Assembly: GCA_963920765.1 (NCBI GenBank)
Contig: OY987245.1
Span: 22,026,727-22,090,726, forward strand
Source of the DNA: Ulota crispa
Lineage: Eukaryota; Streptophyta; Bryopsida; Orthotrichales; Orthotrichaceae
Direction of reading: 5' to 3'
Length of the DNA stretch: 64,000 bases
Shown here piece by piece: positions 34,926 to 47,980 of this stretch. Position 1 is the first letter of the stretch. Every line of letters begins with the position of its first letter. Below the pieces are notes generated by a model, which saw nothing but the letters and a program-made list of their open reading frames with translations, ran no database searches and was not told the DNA's origin. A program made the position numbers and the translations under genes.

Positions 34926-37900
34926 TTAATTTGTAGTGAGACTTCGTTGCAAGGGTTTAGGAGTGGGGGTGTGCTGGTGTCTCTGGAAGGGGGGAATGAT
35001 GAGATTCATGGCTCCCCTGGGGGAGGGGACCCTTTTTCGGAGCTCAGCATTTTGATGGCCAAGTAGGCTGAGCTCCATGTTGCCATTGCTTTCATTTTGC
35101 ACATGTGAACCACTCATTAGGAATATGGATGATGATGCCTGGTCATTTTTAGGATGGTCATGAGCTTCATCTCCAGTTCCTTTGTTATTTGTTCTGAAAC
35201 ACGCAGCAAGCTTTGTTTAGTACAATGCAAGAAACCCTAGAAATAGAGTTAAAAATAAAAAGGTCATGATTACTGTGTTTTATTCTTGTTTTCATAGTTT
35301 ATTTTTGTTTGTTTGTTTGTATTTTTGGCTTTAGGAGGTTCTTCTTACTATAGTAGACAGTTTCTCGCGGGATTTGTTCTTTGTTTTTCCATATTTCAAG
35401 CTGAGAGAAAGAGCACCCCAGAATACATGAATTAAGGAATAAATGGATACAACTGTCCATGTGTGCACCTTCATTTCACAAAAAATGGTTGCTATTAGTG
35501 AATTTCATCCCATTAGTGGCGAGCGAAATGGTTTAGTGAGGTAGGTTTGGTGATTTTGTCCATTTTTCATCGAGTTATTTAATCTTGAGTAATTACTTGT
35601 AAAGACAATGAAACACTTTGGCTAAAATTTGCCCAAATTTTTTCCAAGCCTTCTCTCATGTTATGATGGTTTTAATAAAACAAGGAACAACACATAAATA
35701 CCATATTTAATTAAATTTGAATAGTTCAAAGCTTTAAAATAATAACCCATATGCAAAACATCAAGAGGTCTCTTGATGTTTTGCATATTTTATATGTAAA
35801 CTATTGGGAGAATTATATAAGTTGTCAAGAGATTAATCAAATCATTTGGATATATATGCAACTCAACATTGGAAAGCCTCTTAATGCTTTGCAAACAAAG
35901 TCTATGACTCATTGCATAGTCCAAATTTAGTTATGTGTGGCATACAACAAATGAGAATCCGTCATATTGATCTTAAATTGTCTAACATAGATTTTTGTAG
36001 AAACTCACAGTTGTTAATGTCTTATTTATCAATGTGGTGTTTTTTGGAAGGCCAATCAAAATAAAATTGGAATGCGTTTGTTCATATACACTAACACTTC
36101 TTATTGTGTTCACATTAACTAATGGATGGTTTTCATATACATTTTTTTTTGGTAAATTATAATGTAATTCCCGTCTGTCATGAATTTTGACCAATCTTTT
36201 CAAAGACTCAAACTTTAAAAATAAACAAATAAAATGTCAATTACAATACTTTCACAAGTCATGTGGCAATTCCAAAAAGAAAGATGTTTTGTTGTTCACT
36301 GATTTCATAACTTCACACTCTCCCTTACTACGCTATCTTATAAAAATATTATAGTTGTTGTTTCCCCACATGGTAAACGTGGATGAAAAACAATTATTTT
36401 CTCATTCAGCTAATTAGTTGATTATAAAAACCCTTTTTTGACAGATTTTTTGAAAGAGCAATTGAATTCACTTTCCGTTATGCTTTTGTTTTGTTATACC
36501 AGGATCCTTTCTCACGGGACAATGTTATTTTGTGAGCGTAAAATGGTGAGCCCATGAGTGGTTAGCCAAGATTTTCTGAGCAGGAACCAATTTTGAGCTC
36601 AAAAGCAATGAAAAAACTTAAAAAATAGCAAGTTTTCAAGAGATGAATGTTTATATTGCAAATTATAAGGCCCTATGTATACATTTGTAGGTGAAATTTA
36701 AGATTTTGTTAAAAAATCTTGGCTCATGGCTCACGGCTAATGATCTTTGCTCATAGTTTAGCATTCCCCTTTCTTAAGATACTCTTCAACCAAGTTTCTT
36801 TCCTGCCGTTCTCAAGGGTTTCACACATTGCTTATCAACCTTCTTCATGAATGTTGAGCAAGCTTTTGTCCACAATTTTAAAAAAAATGTGATTATGCAT
36901 GCTTGGTCAACAATGTATGGAACTGATTATTCTTTTGCAGTGCCACTTATATAATTAAGGTTAAGGTTAAAGGAGAGAGTTGCCACGGGGAGAGCAATGC
37001 TTACGTGGAGGTTCCTTCTTCCATGATGATATTCATGGGGGACGACGTGGCATGGGCATGGGTGAGGGCCAGGAGTCCTCCTCCGGAGGCATGGAGGTGC
37101 AGGAAGTGCTGGTGGTCCAAAGGGGTGATGGCCTGCCTTGCCAGTCTTTGAGTGTAGTAGGCTTGCATGACTTTGACACTGAGCCTGGTCTGGGCATCCT
37201 TGTGCCATTTCCGTAAGCCTCGCATCACCCCTTTTGGAAGAAATGCCTTCTTGGGCATGGAACTCATCTGCAATTCATTTGTTCAAACAAGGGCCACAAA
37301 AGTACTATATTAAATATCCATATTCAATAAAGTGGGAAAAATCATTTTGAAGTCCCAAATACATGATCATAAGTTTCAAATACAGGTTATAGCAGTTTGA
37401 CATCAAAATCCATTACCATCATTGTTTGTGTTTCTCCAATTTAATACACTCAAAACTCATATTTCAATTTACATGAAACCACGCAATATTGCCAGTACCT
37501 TTAGAATGAACTACACATAATGCTTTGCATTTAACTTGAATTCTAGTTATCTAGTCCCAAAATGTGCATACTGTCCCAGTTTGTTGAATTTGGGGTGTAG
37601 TACTTAGTAAGAATTGGGCAAGGCTGACACATCCTTGGATTCCTTACCAACTATCTCACTTGTTTTAGAGAAATGAGGTTTAACAAGTTCCAACACCATG
37701 AATATCTGGTTAGAATTTTTTTTTCTTCTTCTTCCATGAGATATACATTCTTGAAAAATACCGCTTCTCAACTATTCCACAACTTCAATTTGAACTTTGT
37801 TGTCTGGGTACAACCATGCAGCATGTGAGTGTCAATGGGTATACTAAACATTATTGATCTTTACCTGAGAAACTAGGGCGTAGAGGGGCAATGTGACGAA

Positions 37901-40900
37901 GCAACACAACAATTGTGTAGCAATCCTGAACCAACAAGTCAACAATAGTTTAAGAGTTAGCTTTGCATTGTTTACAATGGATACATAACATGTTGCTATT
38001 TCCGTAATAAGGTTCTAATTTTAAACATAATCTCAATGGTTGAATCTAGTTTAGCTGTTTAGGTATGTCAATCAAGGGTTTAATTAAAACAACATAAACA
38101 ATTAATCTACTACATGCTAAAAATAAGACATGCTTCTTATTTTTTAATGAATCTTTGTTGTCTATTCCAAAATGTGCTTCATTGATGTCAAGAGGGATGC
38201 CAAGTGAAATCCCTTCAAGGGACATAATCATGTATTTAAAGAGCTTGATTAACTAATAATCGCACCAAAGTGTTATACAAGAGAAATCATCAATCTTGGT
38301 AGGACAATGTGAGTTTCTTTTAATGTCCGCACCCTTTAGAAAGTTAGGTCATGTATTTTAAAAAGAGACAATTAAAGTTGTGTCAATGAAATGTACCCAA
38401 GAAGCAGACGGAAGTAAAGATGTGCCTTGTTGTCTTCTAGGAGACATGTTTTGAAGTCAAATTGCCACTGCAATGACATAACAGTCACTATTACAAAGGT
38501 TAACATAGAAAGGCTTAATATAAAACACTAAGATTTGGGTGTTGTTTGCATTAAATTTTATATCTAGCCGAGTTTAGACTTTAAGGAAAGTTAAAACTTT
38601 ACGAACTCCATGTTCCATGTTAATCACGAAACATCTCATGTACCAAACCATTTAAGGGCATTCCTTTCAATTTCAATTATAAAGAACTTAGATCAGCAAA
38701 ACTTCCCATTTTGGAATTCTTTTAGGCATGGTTTTTTAAAATTTTACAAGGCAATCGTCCAAAATAATTAGTTGAATACAATGGTAAGATGATTGAAGGC
38801 CTCTTGATTCTACAAATATATTTGCATAAAATGTGAACTCAGAGGTGGTTTTGATGAAAAGTACCACATGCCATATGAAGGTCGCCAACTCAAATGTAGA
38901 CTGTAAAACCACAAGAGAGAAAAAAATCCAATTGTTAGACGTTGGTTTGCAGAAGCATGTTGTAGCACACTAAATTCATAGCAAGGAGTGTAGAATCAAC
39001 TGTGGAAAGTAGAAATTGCACTAGTTGAAGAAAGCATGTTCTATTCTGTCCAATATACCAATTCCATCAATTTGGTAGATGTTCACCACATTGTTGCATT
39101 TCAAACTTAAATCTACACCTATTGTAGTTTATAGAGCTGTAAGCAATAATGTGTTCCAATTCTAGGTATTATTCAATTGTGCTAATATAACAAAATTGAC
39201 GAGCCAAGGAATTCACCCACCCAACCAAGATGAAATTTTTCATTAGTTCAAATCATAGCCAGTTTAAAGAAGCACAAACACTTTGTAATGCCACATTTGA
39301 AAGTGACTGTTTTTAAGGTTTGTTACCATGGAAATACCTAAACAATGGATTTGGTCATTCATATATAAACTTTCTCATTGTTTGTGTCGATAAGTATTTC
39401 ATAAAAGTTTATTACTTTGTAGATCATCATGAGTCACTTGTGACATTTCATATACCATGAGATAATTTTATTATTACAAAGTACACAAAGAATGTGATTT
39501 AGTCCCTAAACATCTAAATGTGCCTTTGTGGCCAATACAATGTAAGAATTTTTTCTAGTATTTGGGATGAATCCACAACTTTACAAAGAAGTTGAAGTTT
39601 AAATCAATGTGGTTCTAGTGAGCTTTTTGAGATCCCAAATTAAAACTACTTGTTCATAGCAAATGCCAATTATGCAACAACATATCTTATATCCCCATGA
39701 GACATTGAGAGGTTAAATTTTTCTATGATTGGGTTACATTAGGTCATTGGGTTGATGAGCAATACAGCATAAATTTGACTCACCTCAAAGAGTATGAAGT
39801 GGATGATAAGCAGCAGCAACCTAGGTTTGTTGAACCAGAAGAGCTGGTCACGCGGTTTTAGCAAAACCCCCACAAAAGGGCCATTTACTCCTGAATGCTC
39901 CTGAGCAAGTGTGGCCATTACATGCTGCAGCTTCATGCCTACCATTAAAACCACCTGCCACAATCGTCTTTTATGAACTTAATGTTTTACATTTTCATAC
40001 AACATAAACACCAAAAGAATTCTTATGCTTTTTTTTAACCTTCTGTCCAAATCTTGTATTCTGTATGGAACTCAAGGTACTAAGTTTACAGTTTAAAAAT
40101 CATACAAAACAATGAATTGGCACTTGCTCTACAACTAAGATGGGTGACTAGTTGGAACTTGAAACAACAACTAATCAAGATAGGATTTTACTAGTAAAAA
40201 TAGAGTGTAGATAGCAATCGTGATAAGTGATCCCATAGGCAATTTTGATAATAAACTCAAAACAAATAAAAACAATGAGCCCTTAACGTGCTAAAGATTT
40301 CAAATTTAACACCGTCATGTTCAAGTATTTTTTATTGTAAGACTGAGAACATTTTGATTGAATTTTTTTACAGAATTGAGCCACTAGTGTGAACACGGGT
40401 TGTCATGAGAGATGGTGGTATATACCAGTGGAGGAATCACTGAAGCCCAGTAGTGAGCCTTGGGTTCTGCGCAAAAGCCACAACTATAATTGTGAGTTTA
40501 TATGCGTTGCAAAATTGATCTTTGCTGTGGATTTTGCCATGACTCAAATTAATGCAAAAGAGAAATACTCTTGGAATAGAAGAACTAGACAAAATTAATC
40601 CTTTTTGTAGTATTGTCTAAATATTTGCTTAATTGTAGAAGTTTTGCCTAAAGTTTTGCACAAATTTGCAAGATCATATGGTACAAATACAATCTCATTA
40701 ATGATGGATAATGCTTACCAGTGACACTGAATAAGAGGTTGGCAATGACAAATCCCCACAACCAAATGCTGCATCAAAAGGTGAAACCATATCAATAGTT
40801 ACTTGATAAGACCATTTTCTTCAGAGTACACTAAAGCTGGTGGTCATTCTAGAACAACAAACGTAAACTCATTTGTGATTTTTCTTACTTTCTTAGTATA

Positions 40901-43900
40901 CTTAATGGAGGTTAGGTTATGAATCATACCTTATTCCTATAAGTGGTTCAAATTCATCCTCCATGCACCTAATCATGTAAGCATGAAAGTTGTAGTTGTC
41001 CCGTAGGTTATGGGTCTGCAATGATAGCAATCTCTTGCTAATGTTAACCCTAGATAGATGTTCATACAAAAAATAAATATATGTATTTTTCACAAACATA
41101 TGAAACTAGTCAAATAAAATAAACAATGGCTTAAGATCAAACTCATCTACACCCAATAAATAAGCAATGACTCAAATTCTCAACGTTGCTGCCTTGGATA
41201 CTTACTGTGACAAAACTCAAGCGGAGGGTAAGGTAGTCAGCTCGACGTACATAAACCTGCTTGAAGAAGCAACCCTATTGCAAACCAAACCATCAAGTTT
41301 GTTAAGCTAGTAGAAGTTTCTAATATTGGCATTTAAAAAAAACTAAACATGCACCTTAATCCACAACTTATATGATGTCCTAAGTTGTTAGAGTTTTGGG
41401 CAATTGAATGTTGCATTTTTGACGCTCTACTTTGCCACTATCTCAAATTTGATTTTAAAGCCTCTTAGTTGGTACCATTTGTTTGTCAAATTGAAAATGT
41501 GTGCTTTGACACACTTGGATTGTTTATGGATTTGGTTCATAGTTTCTCTAAACAAATTATGGTTTGCATACTGTAAGTTTGTGATTATTATGGCAAAATG
41601 ATTCAACTAAATAGTTGAAGTAGTAACTCCAGCTTCTTTTGAGGTTGTTGGGGATCAAGAAAGTCTTCATTCTAAATCCTTTGATAAAACTCAAAAGATA
41701 GAGACAGATACCAAATTCTTTTACGTACACATGTCCAATATCTTTACAATGTCTTTAGGACTCACCAACCAAGCAAGGAATTTCACACCCAATAGTGTTG
41801 ATGAGTGATATTGCACAAACGTTGATTGCCGTGAATAGCATACACTATTTGTAAAATCTGCAAGTACACCAAATCAAATGTTAACTAAAAAACCTAAGAT
41901 GACACTTCATTTAATTGTTTCAAAAAGTACTAAATACACTAAAAATCATTTCAAACTTCAAGGTTAAGGGTTAGGAAATAGCACTTGAAGCTCAAAGAAT
42001 GCGCACCTCTTAGAGAATTTTGAGCTACTGCTTCATGAGCTTCTCTTTCCCATTTGCCCCATGTGTATATCTGATCATTGATTGCACATTGTGGTTCCAC
42101 TCAATCAAATTTTATCTTACATCAAGTTGGTCATGTTAAAGTAAATAAACATCTAATAATTTACAAAATTCTTCTTTTAGATACTTTTTGACATCTCATG
42201 GCCTCACCATTAGTAAAATACTTTGGTCCAAGGTCATTGGGGATAATTTAAATTCTACTCAATCCTTATGTATCAATTACTTACTCCTTATGTTTCACTT
42301 ACTTTTTATGTTTTATTCAAGGCTCACTTGGTCCATATGATATAGTTCAATCTCAATCAAATAGGAGTATGTAATTGTAAGATTCCAAAGGATTTTAATC
42401 CGTTGAATTAGGGGGCATCTTATGATATGATATAAATATTATACATTCAATTTCAAAGATGATTATGATGCCAAGGCCATGCATCAAGACCACACAATAG
42501 AATAATTGTTGTTGATTCCAAACCAATGATACTATAACAAGGTTTCTAGTAGAAAGAAGCTTTTGGGATTACCTTGGCAAGAGAAAGCACCATAATAAGG
42601 CAAGAGTAGGCCACATGGACACATGCCAAGACAAATATAAGTATGTGGAGCTGATGGAGGGTGTTATATGATACAAATGGCTCCATACCCTGTTTCATGT
42701 ACCATTCACAAAAAGAATATCAATGTAGGACTTCAAGTATAGGTGTTGGAGGTTGAATTATTTTTTCTAGGACAAAATAATTAGCATGGATAATAATAGT
42801 TTCTAGAAAAGGACAGGATTGATGTACCTCATCACAAAAAGATGAGCCCACAACAGTGGCCAGAAGCCTACGACGTCCACCATCCGTTCCAAAGGAAGTG
42901 TAGGTTGTATTAGATGTTGGCCGTAGCTTGATGTCACAAGGTGTCCACTTGTTGTAATTTGAGGATTTGATGCATATCTTGGATACAGGATTTGTGATTA
43001 TGGTGATTGTCAAGGAGATGAACCCCATCAACATTAGCTCTGCAACACCAAAATACAACACTTCTTACTTCAGAAAACTTTACTTCTAAGTTCTACTTAC
43101 ACCAAATTTTACACTTTGCACTTGGAGTGTGTTATTCATTAAATTGGGAAAAAGTGACATTTTGGGACTTTTGGATTTTATGTTTTTAAAAGAGTATTCA
43201 ATGTGTACTCTTTAAAAATAAGTAAAACCCAAAAGTCCCAAAATGTCACTTTTTTCCAATTTAATGAATAATGCATTTTGGGCTTATGACCATGCACTTG
43301 GTTTTCAATTCATACAATACAAAAGACAAAAAATTTACTTGAAAAAATAGCTTATGAAAAGTGTGGACCATTCTAGCAATTAAAAATGGATAGAGGTACA
43401 AACAATGAAACTTATTAATTTTTTGAATTTTTCCAAAATTTTGAAATTGCTTGTGCAAAATAATTTCAATGCAAAGTGGACTTGACCAAGTGCAAAATCA
43501 AAGGAACAACTGCAAGTGACTGAACTAAGTTGCAACCGGCTACCTCATTCTAACTTGAATCAACAAGAAATCCCCCAAAACAACGGGTTTCAATTTAAAT
43601 GGCACCATTGAACCTCTGGTCTATTACTCTCTATCCCTTCATGTGTAATCAATTTGTGGACTCTAGTTAGTGTCATATTCTTTTGTATACTAGTAGAGAA
43701 CTAGAGATTATAGGACGCCATATTCATTAAATTGGAAAACCAGATTCTCAAGTTGTACTTTGCTTTAAATCTAGAGCTTGGTTTAAGGTGCTTACCTTCA
43801 ACCTAGTTCATTCCTAAAATTGGGGTTTTTTCCCAAATTAATTAATATGGCATTATAGGTAAATTCTCCAATAGATGAAGGGGACCTAGTGAACCCTAGG

Positions 43901-45128
43901 ATGTGGATTAAAACGATCTAGTTTGTATTTTATGGTCACAAATATCTGTAACTAAGGTAGGAACATTCATAATTGTGAGTGTACTCTGGCCGTGACCTAT
44001 GTTTGACACAAGCTGTCAGTCATTTGAAATTAACAAACTTGATGGTTATGGGAACTTAAGTGATGGTTTTGGATGACAAAGTGATGGTTGTAGGTGACTT
44101 GCATGACGGTGTAGAGAACCCCATCTTGTTGTTTTTAGCATCTCCTACTCACGACCATGGATCTTCAATGATTTTGAACTTTGAAAAATCTTAGTGCACA
44201 AATACTTGCAATTGGGATTTTGAAATTAATCCCAATATTTTTCATTCCTTCTTGCTAATCTAGCAATGTTATTTTCAAACTTGTTTGATCAGGGTATACA
44301 CCCTATAATGCTTAAACTCACGCTTATGGGTGTTCCTACCTTACAGGTAAAGGTGAAGGGATAGCCCCACTAGTTCAACTAGAGCTCTGGACACAAACAT
44401 TATAAATATGGCGCCCTGAATTACTCGAAGTTTCAATGCTAGACAGTCATATGACTAAGTTATATCCCATTGTCATCTGCGATGAAAGTTCCTCTAACTT
44501 AGTGTCAGATTTGCAGACCTACCGTCTTTCAACTTCTGTAAGGCCATTTCCAGTGGTTTTCGTTTGCTCCGATGCAGGTACTGCACGACCGTGGCACACG
44601 TTCAGTTCACAGCAAATGTTAAAGCTCTCAAAAGGCTTGTAGACAAGCATATTTCAATTTGATCATTAGACACTACTTGTATTTAAAGCCTTAAATGGCG
44701 AATTTAAGTGAAAGTGGTTCAGACGCAATCGTTTCATTGTAACTCAGATCTAGAAGTGCCGAAGTTTTCAGAGCTTTGGGCACGTTGAACCTCACAAGTA
44801 TGGTACTCTGAAACACTCCAGTAGAGCAAACATTACCATTGTCTTCCATTCTAATTAACTTTCGATAAACCTCCTCTCTAATTGAAGTACATTTGCAACT
44901 TGAGCCGGCTCTACCTAGGCGAACATGCATCGGAACTGAAAATACAACCTACTTGTCGAAATGATTAACCATACAGTTACTTAGAGAGAGGAATTATACT
45001 TGTCCAAGGGCGTGCAAACTGCGCTCCACAGCAATGGAGATCAAGATGAACACAGAGCCCACTGTGGCCAGAGCCCACGTCGGTGTGTACTCCAGCGTCC
45101 TCTCACTCTCCGCATCCCCAACCGCCAT
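34926..45128 (-). CDS. MLO: MLO-family seven-helix membrane protein (16 exons)
   Basis: Plant-specific plasma-membrane protein. In angiosperms the family modulates powdery-mildew susceptibility, pollen-tube and root responses, and some members act as calcium channels. Exons, 5' to 3': 45128-45000, 44580-44523, 43039-42828, 42689-42573, 42070-42007, 41857-41766, 41274-41206, 41015-40930, 40768-40719, 40466-40426, 39954-39784, 38900-38865, 38467-38397, 37925-37865, 37267-37005, 35193-34926. All 15 introns are GT-AG and every junction keeps phase, giving 595 residues. Start: ERTLEYTPTWALATVG, with an in-frame TAA 9 nt upstream. Family marks: ELMLMGFISL (63-72), RRRLLA, TLHQLHILIFVLA, RQSTF, DYLTLR, MEDEF, VGMKLQ, PRDQLFWFNKPRLLL, VTLPLYALVSQM. 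Seven hydrophobic helices; cysteines in KICI, TPC, SFC and KTC match the family's extracellular loops. GVMRGLRKWHKDAQTRL (about 432-448) is the calmodulin-binding helix. The tail is coded by exon 16. Length is normal for MLO. Confidence 0.95.
36524..36772. mobile_element. AATGTTATTTTGTGAGC MITE in MLO intron 15
   Basis: Left ACAATGTTATTTTGTGAGCG and right CTCATAGTTTAGCATT are inverted. CCTTTCT occurs just outside both ends, a possible 7-8 bp duplication. The interior matches 10034-10290. Confidence 0.6.
43132..43271. mobile_element. Hairpin MITE in MLO intron 2
   Basis: A nearly perfect palindrome with a stem of about 60 bp: TTATTCATTAAATTGGGAAA and GTGACATTTTGGGACTTTTG pair with the right half. 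It lies about 90 bp upstream of the exon 3 acceptor on the coding strand. Small-RNA production from this arm is plausible but is inference. Confidence 0.8.
43711..43857. mobile_element. MITE, GCCATATTCATTAAATTGG ends, in MLO intron 2
   Basis: The ends GCCATATTCATTAAATTGG and the complement of CCAAATTAATTAATATGGC are inverted. Same family as 33601-33716 and 43132-43271. Confidence 0.7.
43955..44341. mobile_element. MITE, AGGTAGGAAC ends, in MLO intron 2
   Basis: AGGTAGGAACATTCATAA at the left and TTATGGGTGTTCCTACCT at the right between TA dinucleotides. With the two ATATTCATTAA elements, this makes intron 2 a host for three MITEs without harming the splice sites. Confidence 0.8.
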
Positions 45129-46284
45129 TTCCACTTAATTATCTCAAACGTACTCCGATTCTCCTCACACAAACAGATTTCTATGGCCTTATAGTCTTCA
45201 ATTTCCAACTGTATGTTCGTGAAACGCCGAAGCTCACTCTGTGCTCCACATCATACACCGAAGTACCTGCTCTCTATCAATCACAAATCTCGGGGATCTT
45301 TCAAATTCAACCACATCCCGGAGTTTAGAACTTATAACCTCAAGACGAGCAATTCGTGGCTCTAGAATCGTCGTCCTGAAATCAGCTGTACCTAAGTTTC
45401 TGACCCTACAAAATCGACGTAACGAAGTAGACTCTGTCCACCGAAGTGACACTCTCAATGGATCACTACTCTATGGCATTCTCCATCTCACCCAGTCAAA
45501 AACTCTCTCAAATTGCGGAACTGTTGTGTTTAGTACAGATCAATGTAAGCGATCCACTTGCTGCACAAGATCAGAATAAACGTTAGCTGCGATCTGTCGA
45601 GAAGAACACTTCGGGAGCTTTCAAAGACGGTGGGGAGCAGGTAGTCGACGAAGGAGCGTCGAGTATTGAGAGCTAGAGTGACCATGTGAAGTGATTGTGA
45701 ACATGAGACGCTGCAAATGCAAAACGATAATGTAGTGTCTAGAAAAAGGCTGAGGTTTTCTCGAACCCTGGTGTTGTGCCAGGGTCTCCGCGTTATCGCG
45801 TCCATGGCGATTATGTGCAGGCCCATCCCCTGTACCTGCCAGCCTCTGCCTCCCGCATTGACTTCCGCCACCACGGCAATGGCATCGTTCTCGCCTTACT
45901 CGGAATCATGCCGTTGAAAACTTTCCGATCTAAACTTCACTTAACTTACTTGTTTTCATTACGATGAGGATTGAGGAGTGATCCTCGACGACCACGCTTG
46001 CGGTGCTTGAAGTCCAGCACATGGCTGACAGATTATGAGGTCAGGGCAGTGGACAGTTGGGCACCCATGATTACGACATACTGAAAATAAGGCAAAACTG
46101 TCTGGAATTCGCATGAAGGAATATCTTGTTCCTTGGCACATTGAAGAGAAGGCCTACAGCACTCACTGCATGTAGTGTATAGCAGTACGTACAGCACCAC
46201 AGGACTAGTACCGTTCTACAGCACGACGGCACTACTGCCCTACAGCAACGATCACATGTGTGAGTAAGTTAGCAAACACCTCTA
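45129..46284 (-). promoter_or_regulatory. MLO 5' leader and promoter candidate
   Basis: The 1.15 kb upstream of the MLO start is distinctly richer in G and C than the surrounding repeats and matches no other part of the window. Several short frames on both strands overlap and none resembles a known protein. Toward 46150-46260 degenerate TACAGCA words recur (TACAGCAC four or more times). No TATA box could be chosen with confidence. A transposon begins at 46285, so the region ends there. Confidence 0.5.
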
Positions 46285-47493
46285 AGGTAGGAGGCCCATA
46301 AACCGACCATCTAAGGGCTGAAATTGAATTTTGGGGAGGTGAAACATTTTGAAATGTTTTTCAGGAAATTTTTGACAAGAGGAATTGGCATTTAATTCAA
46401 GTTGTTTCATATTTTTTGGAGTTTTGTGGAATTAGTTAAGAAAATCATGTAACCAAGTCAAGTATCTTTTCTGCCAAAGCTCGTGGACCAATTACTCTAA
46501 ATAGTATAATCATTTGTGAAACACATGCTTGCAGATGGCCTAAACCAAGGTTTCTTACTGTCTCAATTTGGCTCTATGTATTGCAGTGTGGCCGAGGAAA
46601 GATACATAGAAAAAAAAATTATTTGCTGCACGCTTTTAGCGTTTTTTGCTTTAAAATGTAATTCAAAGTGGATTACCTAGTCCTCCAGTGTTTATGGTAC
46701 TTTGATCAAAGTGCCACATATAGTAGGTTTCCTAAAAGCATCATTATTCAAACCTTGATTAGGTAAAAGCTTTTTCTAGGCGGTAATCCACAAATTGATA
46801 CTCTTTATAAGCTGAAAAAGGCTTTTTGTCTAGAACTGCTCTTTATGACAATGTTTCCAAAAAACATGCAGACGATTAGAATATGTCAAAGCAGCAAAAA
46901 AATCTATATTTTTTTTAACTGCTTAGTCTCATCCAAGCTCAATCTCAGTCCCTTCGTGCTGCTTGAGTATGCAATGTACCCCCTTGGCTAGGAGGGGGTA
47001 CATTGATTTAGGCTCCTTCCCCTCCGTCATACAGTGCTAGCGCTTTCTTTTCGCTTTCTAGCAGCACTTCCTTCCTTTGTTCACATGGTTCTCGAAGCAA
47101 AGACTAGGCAGGTACTATGAGCCCTCTGTCCCACGCATCTCTATCTAGAAAAATGTATGGTTCACCGGTTCCACCAAATGCTCGTAATTGGATGCTCTTG
47201 GGCATCTTTGCGCAATGCGCTTCAGGTGCTTTAGATACCCTTAAGTGCTGTGCCTTTGAAGCTTTGCCCTTTACTTCAATTTTTATGAGCATAGCAAAAA
47301 GAAAAAGAAAAACTTTTGGAGATCTTGGTTCCTTTGTAGTCTTGGAAATGACATAGGGCTCTAAAATTGCCCACCTCCTTAAATGTACACTATTTTTACA
47401 TTGTTGAAAATTATGAAAAACAGCATGTACAAATGGAATACATTTGAAAAGGTGGATGGTTTTAGAGCTAGACAGTTTACAAGTCTCCTACCT
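46285..47493. mobile_element. MITE, AGGTAGGAG family, with 0.9-kb foreign segment
   Basis: The left part (AGGTAGGAGGCCCATAAACC; AAGGGCTGAAATTGAATTTT) and the right part (CACCTCCTTAAATGTACACT; GTCTCCTACCT) match 13500-13825. Between about 46446 and 47345 lies DNA that the other members lack. TA flanks both ends. The extra DNA is either a later insertion or a captured host segment. Confidence 0.7.
46446..47345. other. Non-MITE segment inside the AGGTAGGAG element
   Basis: Balanced composition and not repeated elsewhere in the window. It includes a 34-nt perfect hairpin at 46972-47005 (stem CAATGTACCCCCT) and a plus-strand frame beginning at 47117 (MSPLSHASLSRKMYGS...), which I do not recognise. 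No terminal repeats of its own were found, so gene capture is possible. Confidence 0.45.
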
Positions 47494-47658
47494 TACCAAC
47501 TTTTGTTTATCACTAAAAATAAGACGTGAATATTGCAAAATTGAATTTGAATGTTGAGCCATTTCATTGTGTGTTTAGCAACCTAAGCTAATTTGAAGTA
47601 AGAAACTAAACTAAATCTCTTTTCTAGATTATCTAGTTTTAGTTTATTAAATTTTATT

Positions 47659-47980
47659 GGGAAAATTTTCATGGGTACCCGCCCCTGAAGTTTGCAATAA
47701 TTTCATAGATACCCTTGCTTTTTCAGAAATTTCGCAGATACCCTTTGATCAAAATTTTCAAGTGTACTTTTATTGTGCATGTCACTTTCCTTCTTCTTTT
47801 GTACACATGCATAACAAGAAAGAAGTAATGTGTGCACAAAGGAAGAAGGGAAGCAGTGACATGCACAACAAAAAAAAACACTTGAATTTTTTTGTCCAAG
47901 AGTATCTGTGAAATTTCTCAAAAAAGAGGGGTATCTATGAAATTATTGCAAACCTCAGGGATATCCATGAAATTTTCCCA
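47659..47980. mobile_element. Fold-back MITE, GGGAAAATTTTCATGG ends
   Basis: Long inverted arms (over 100 bp): GTTTGCAATAATTTCATAGA and CAGAAATTTC at the left pair with the right arm. 322 bp, ending TTTTCCC. Non-coding. The target duplication is unclear. Confidence 0.8.

Noticed and set aside
36927-37273. Exon 15 read as the last MLO exon ending at TAA 37001
   Set aside because: The TAA is within a GTAAGC donor and a phase-matched tail exon exists at 35193-34926. Kept only as a possible intron-retained form.
45530-45874. 114-residue minus-strand frame upstream of MLO
   Set aside because: No resemblance to known proteins, overlapped by equally long frames on the other strand, and not linked in frame to the MLO start, which has a stop 9 nt upstream.
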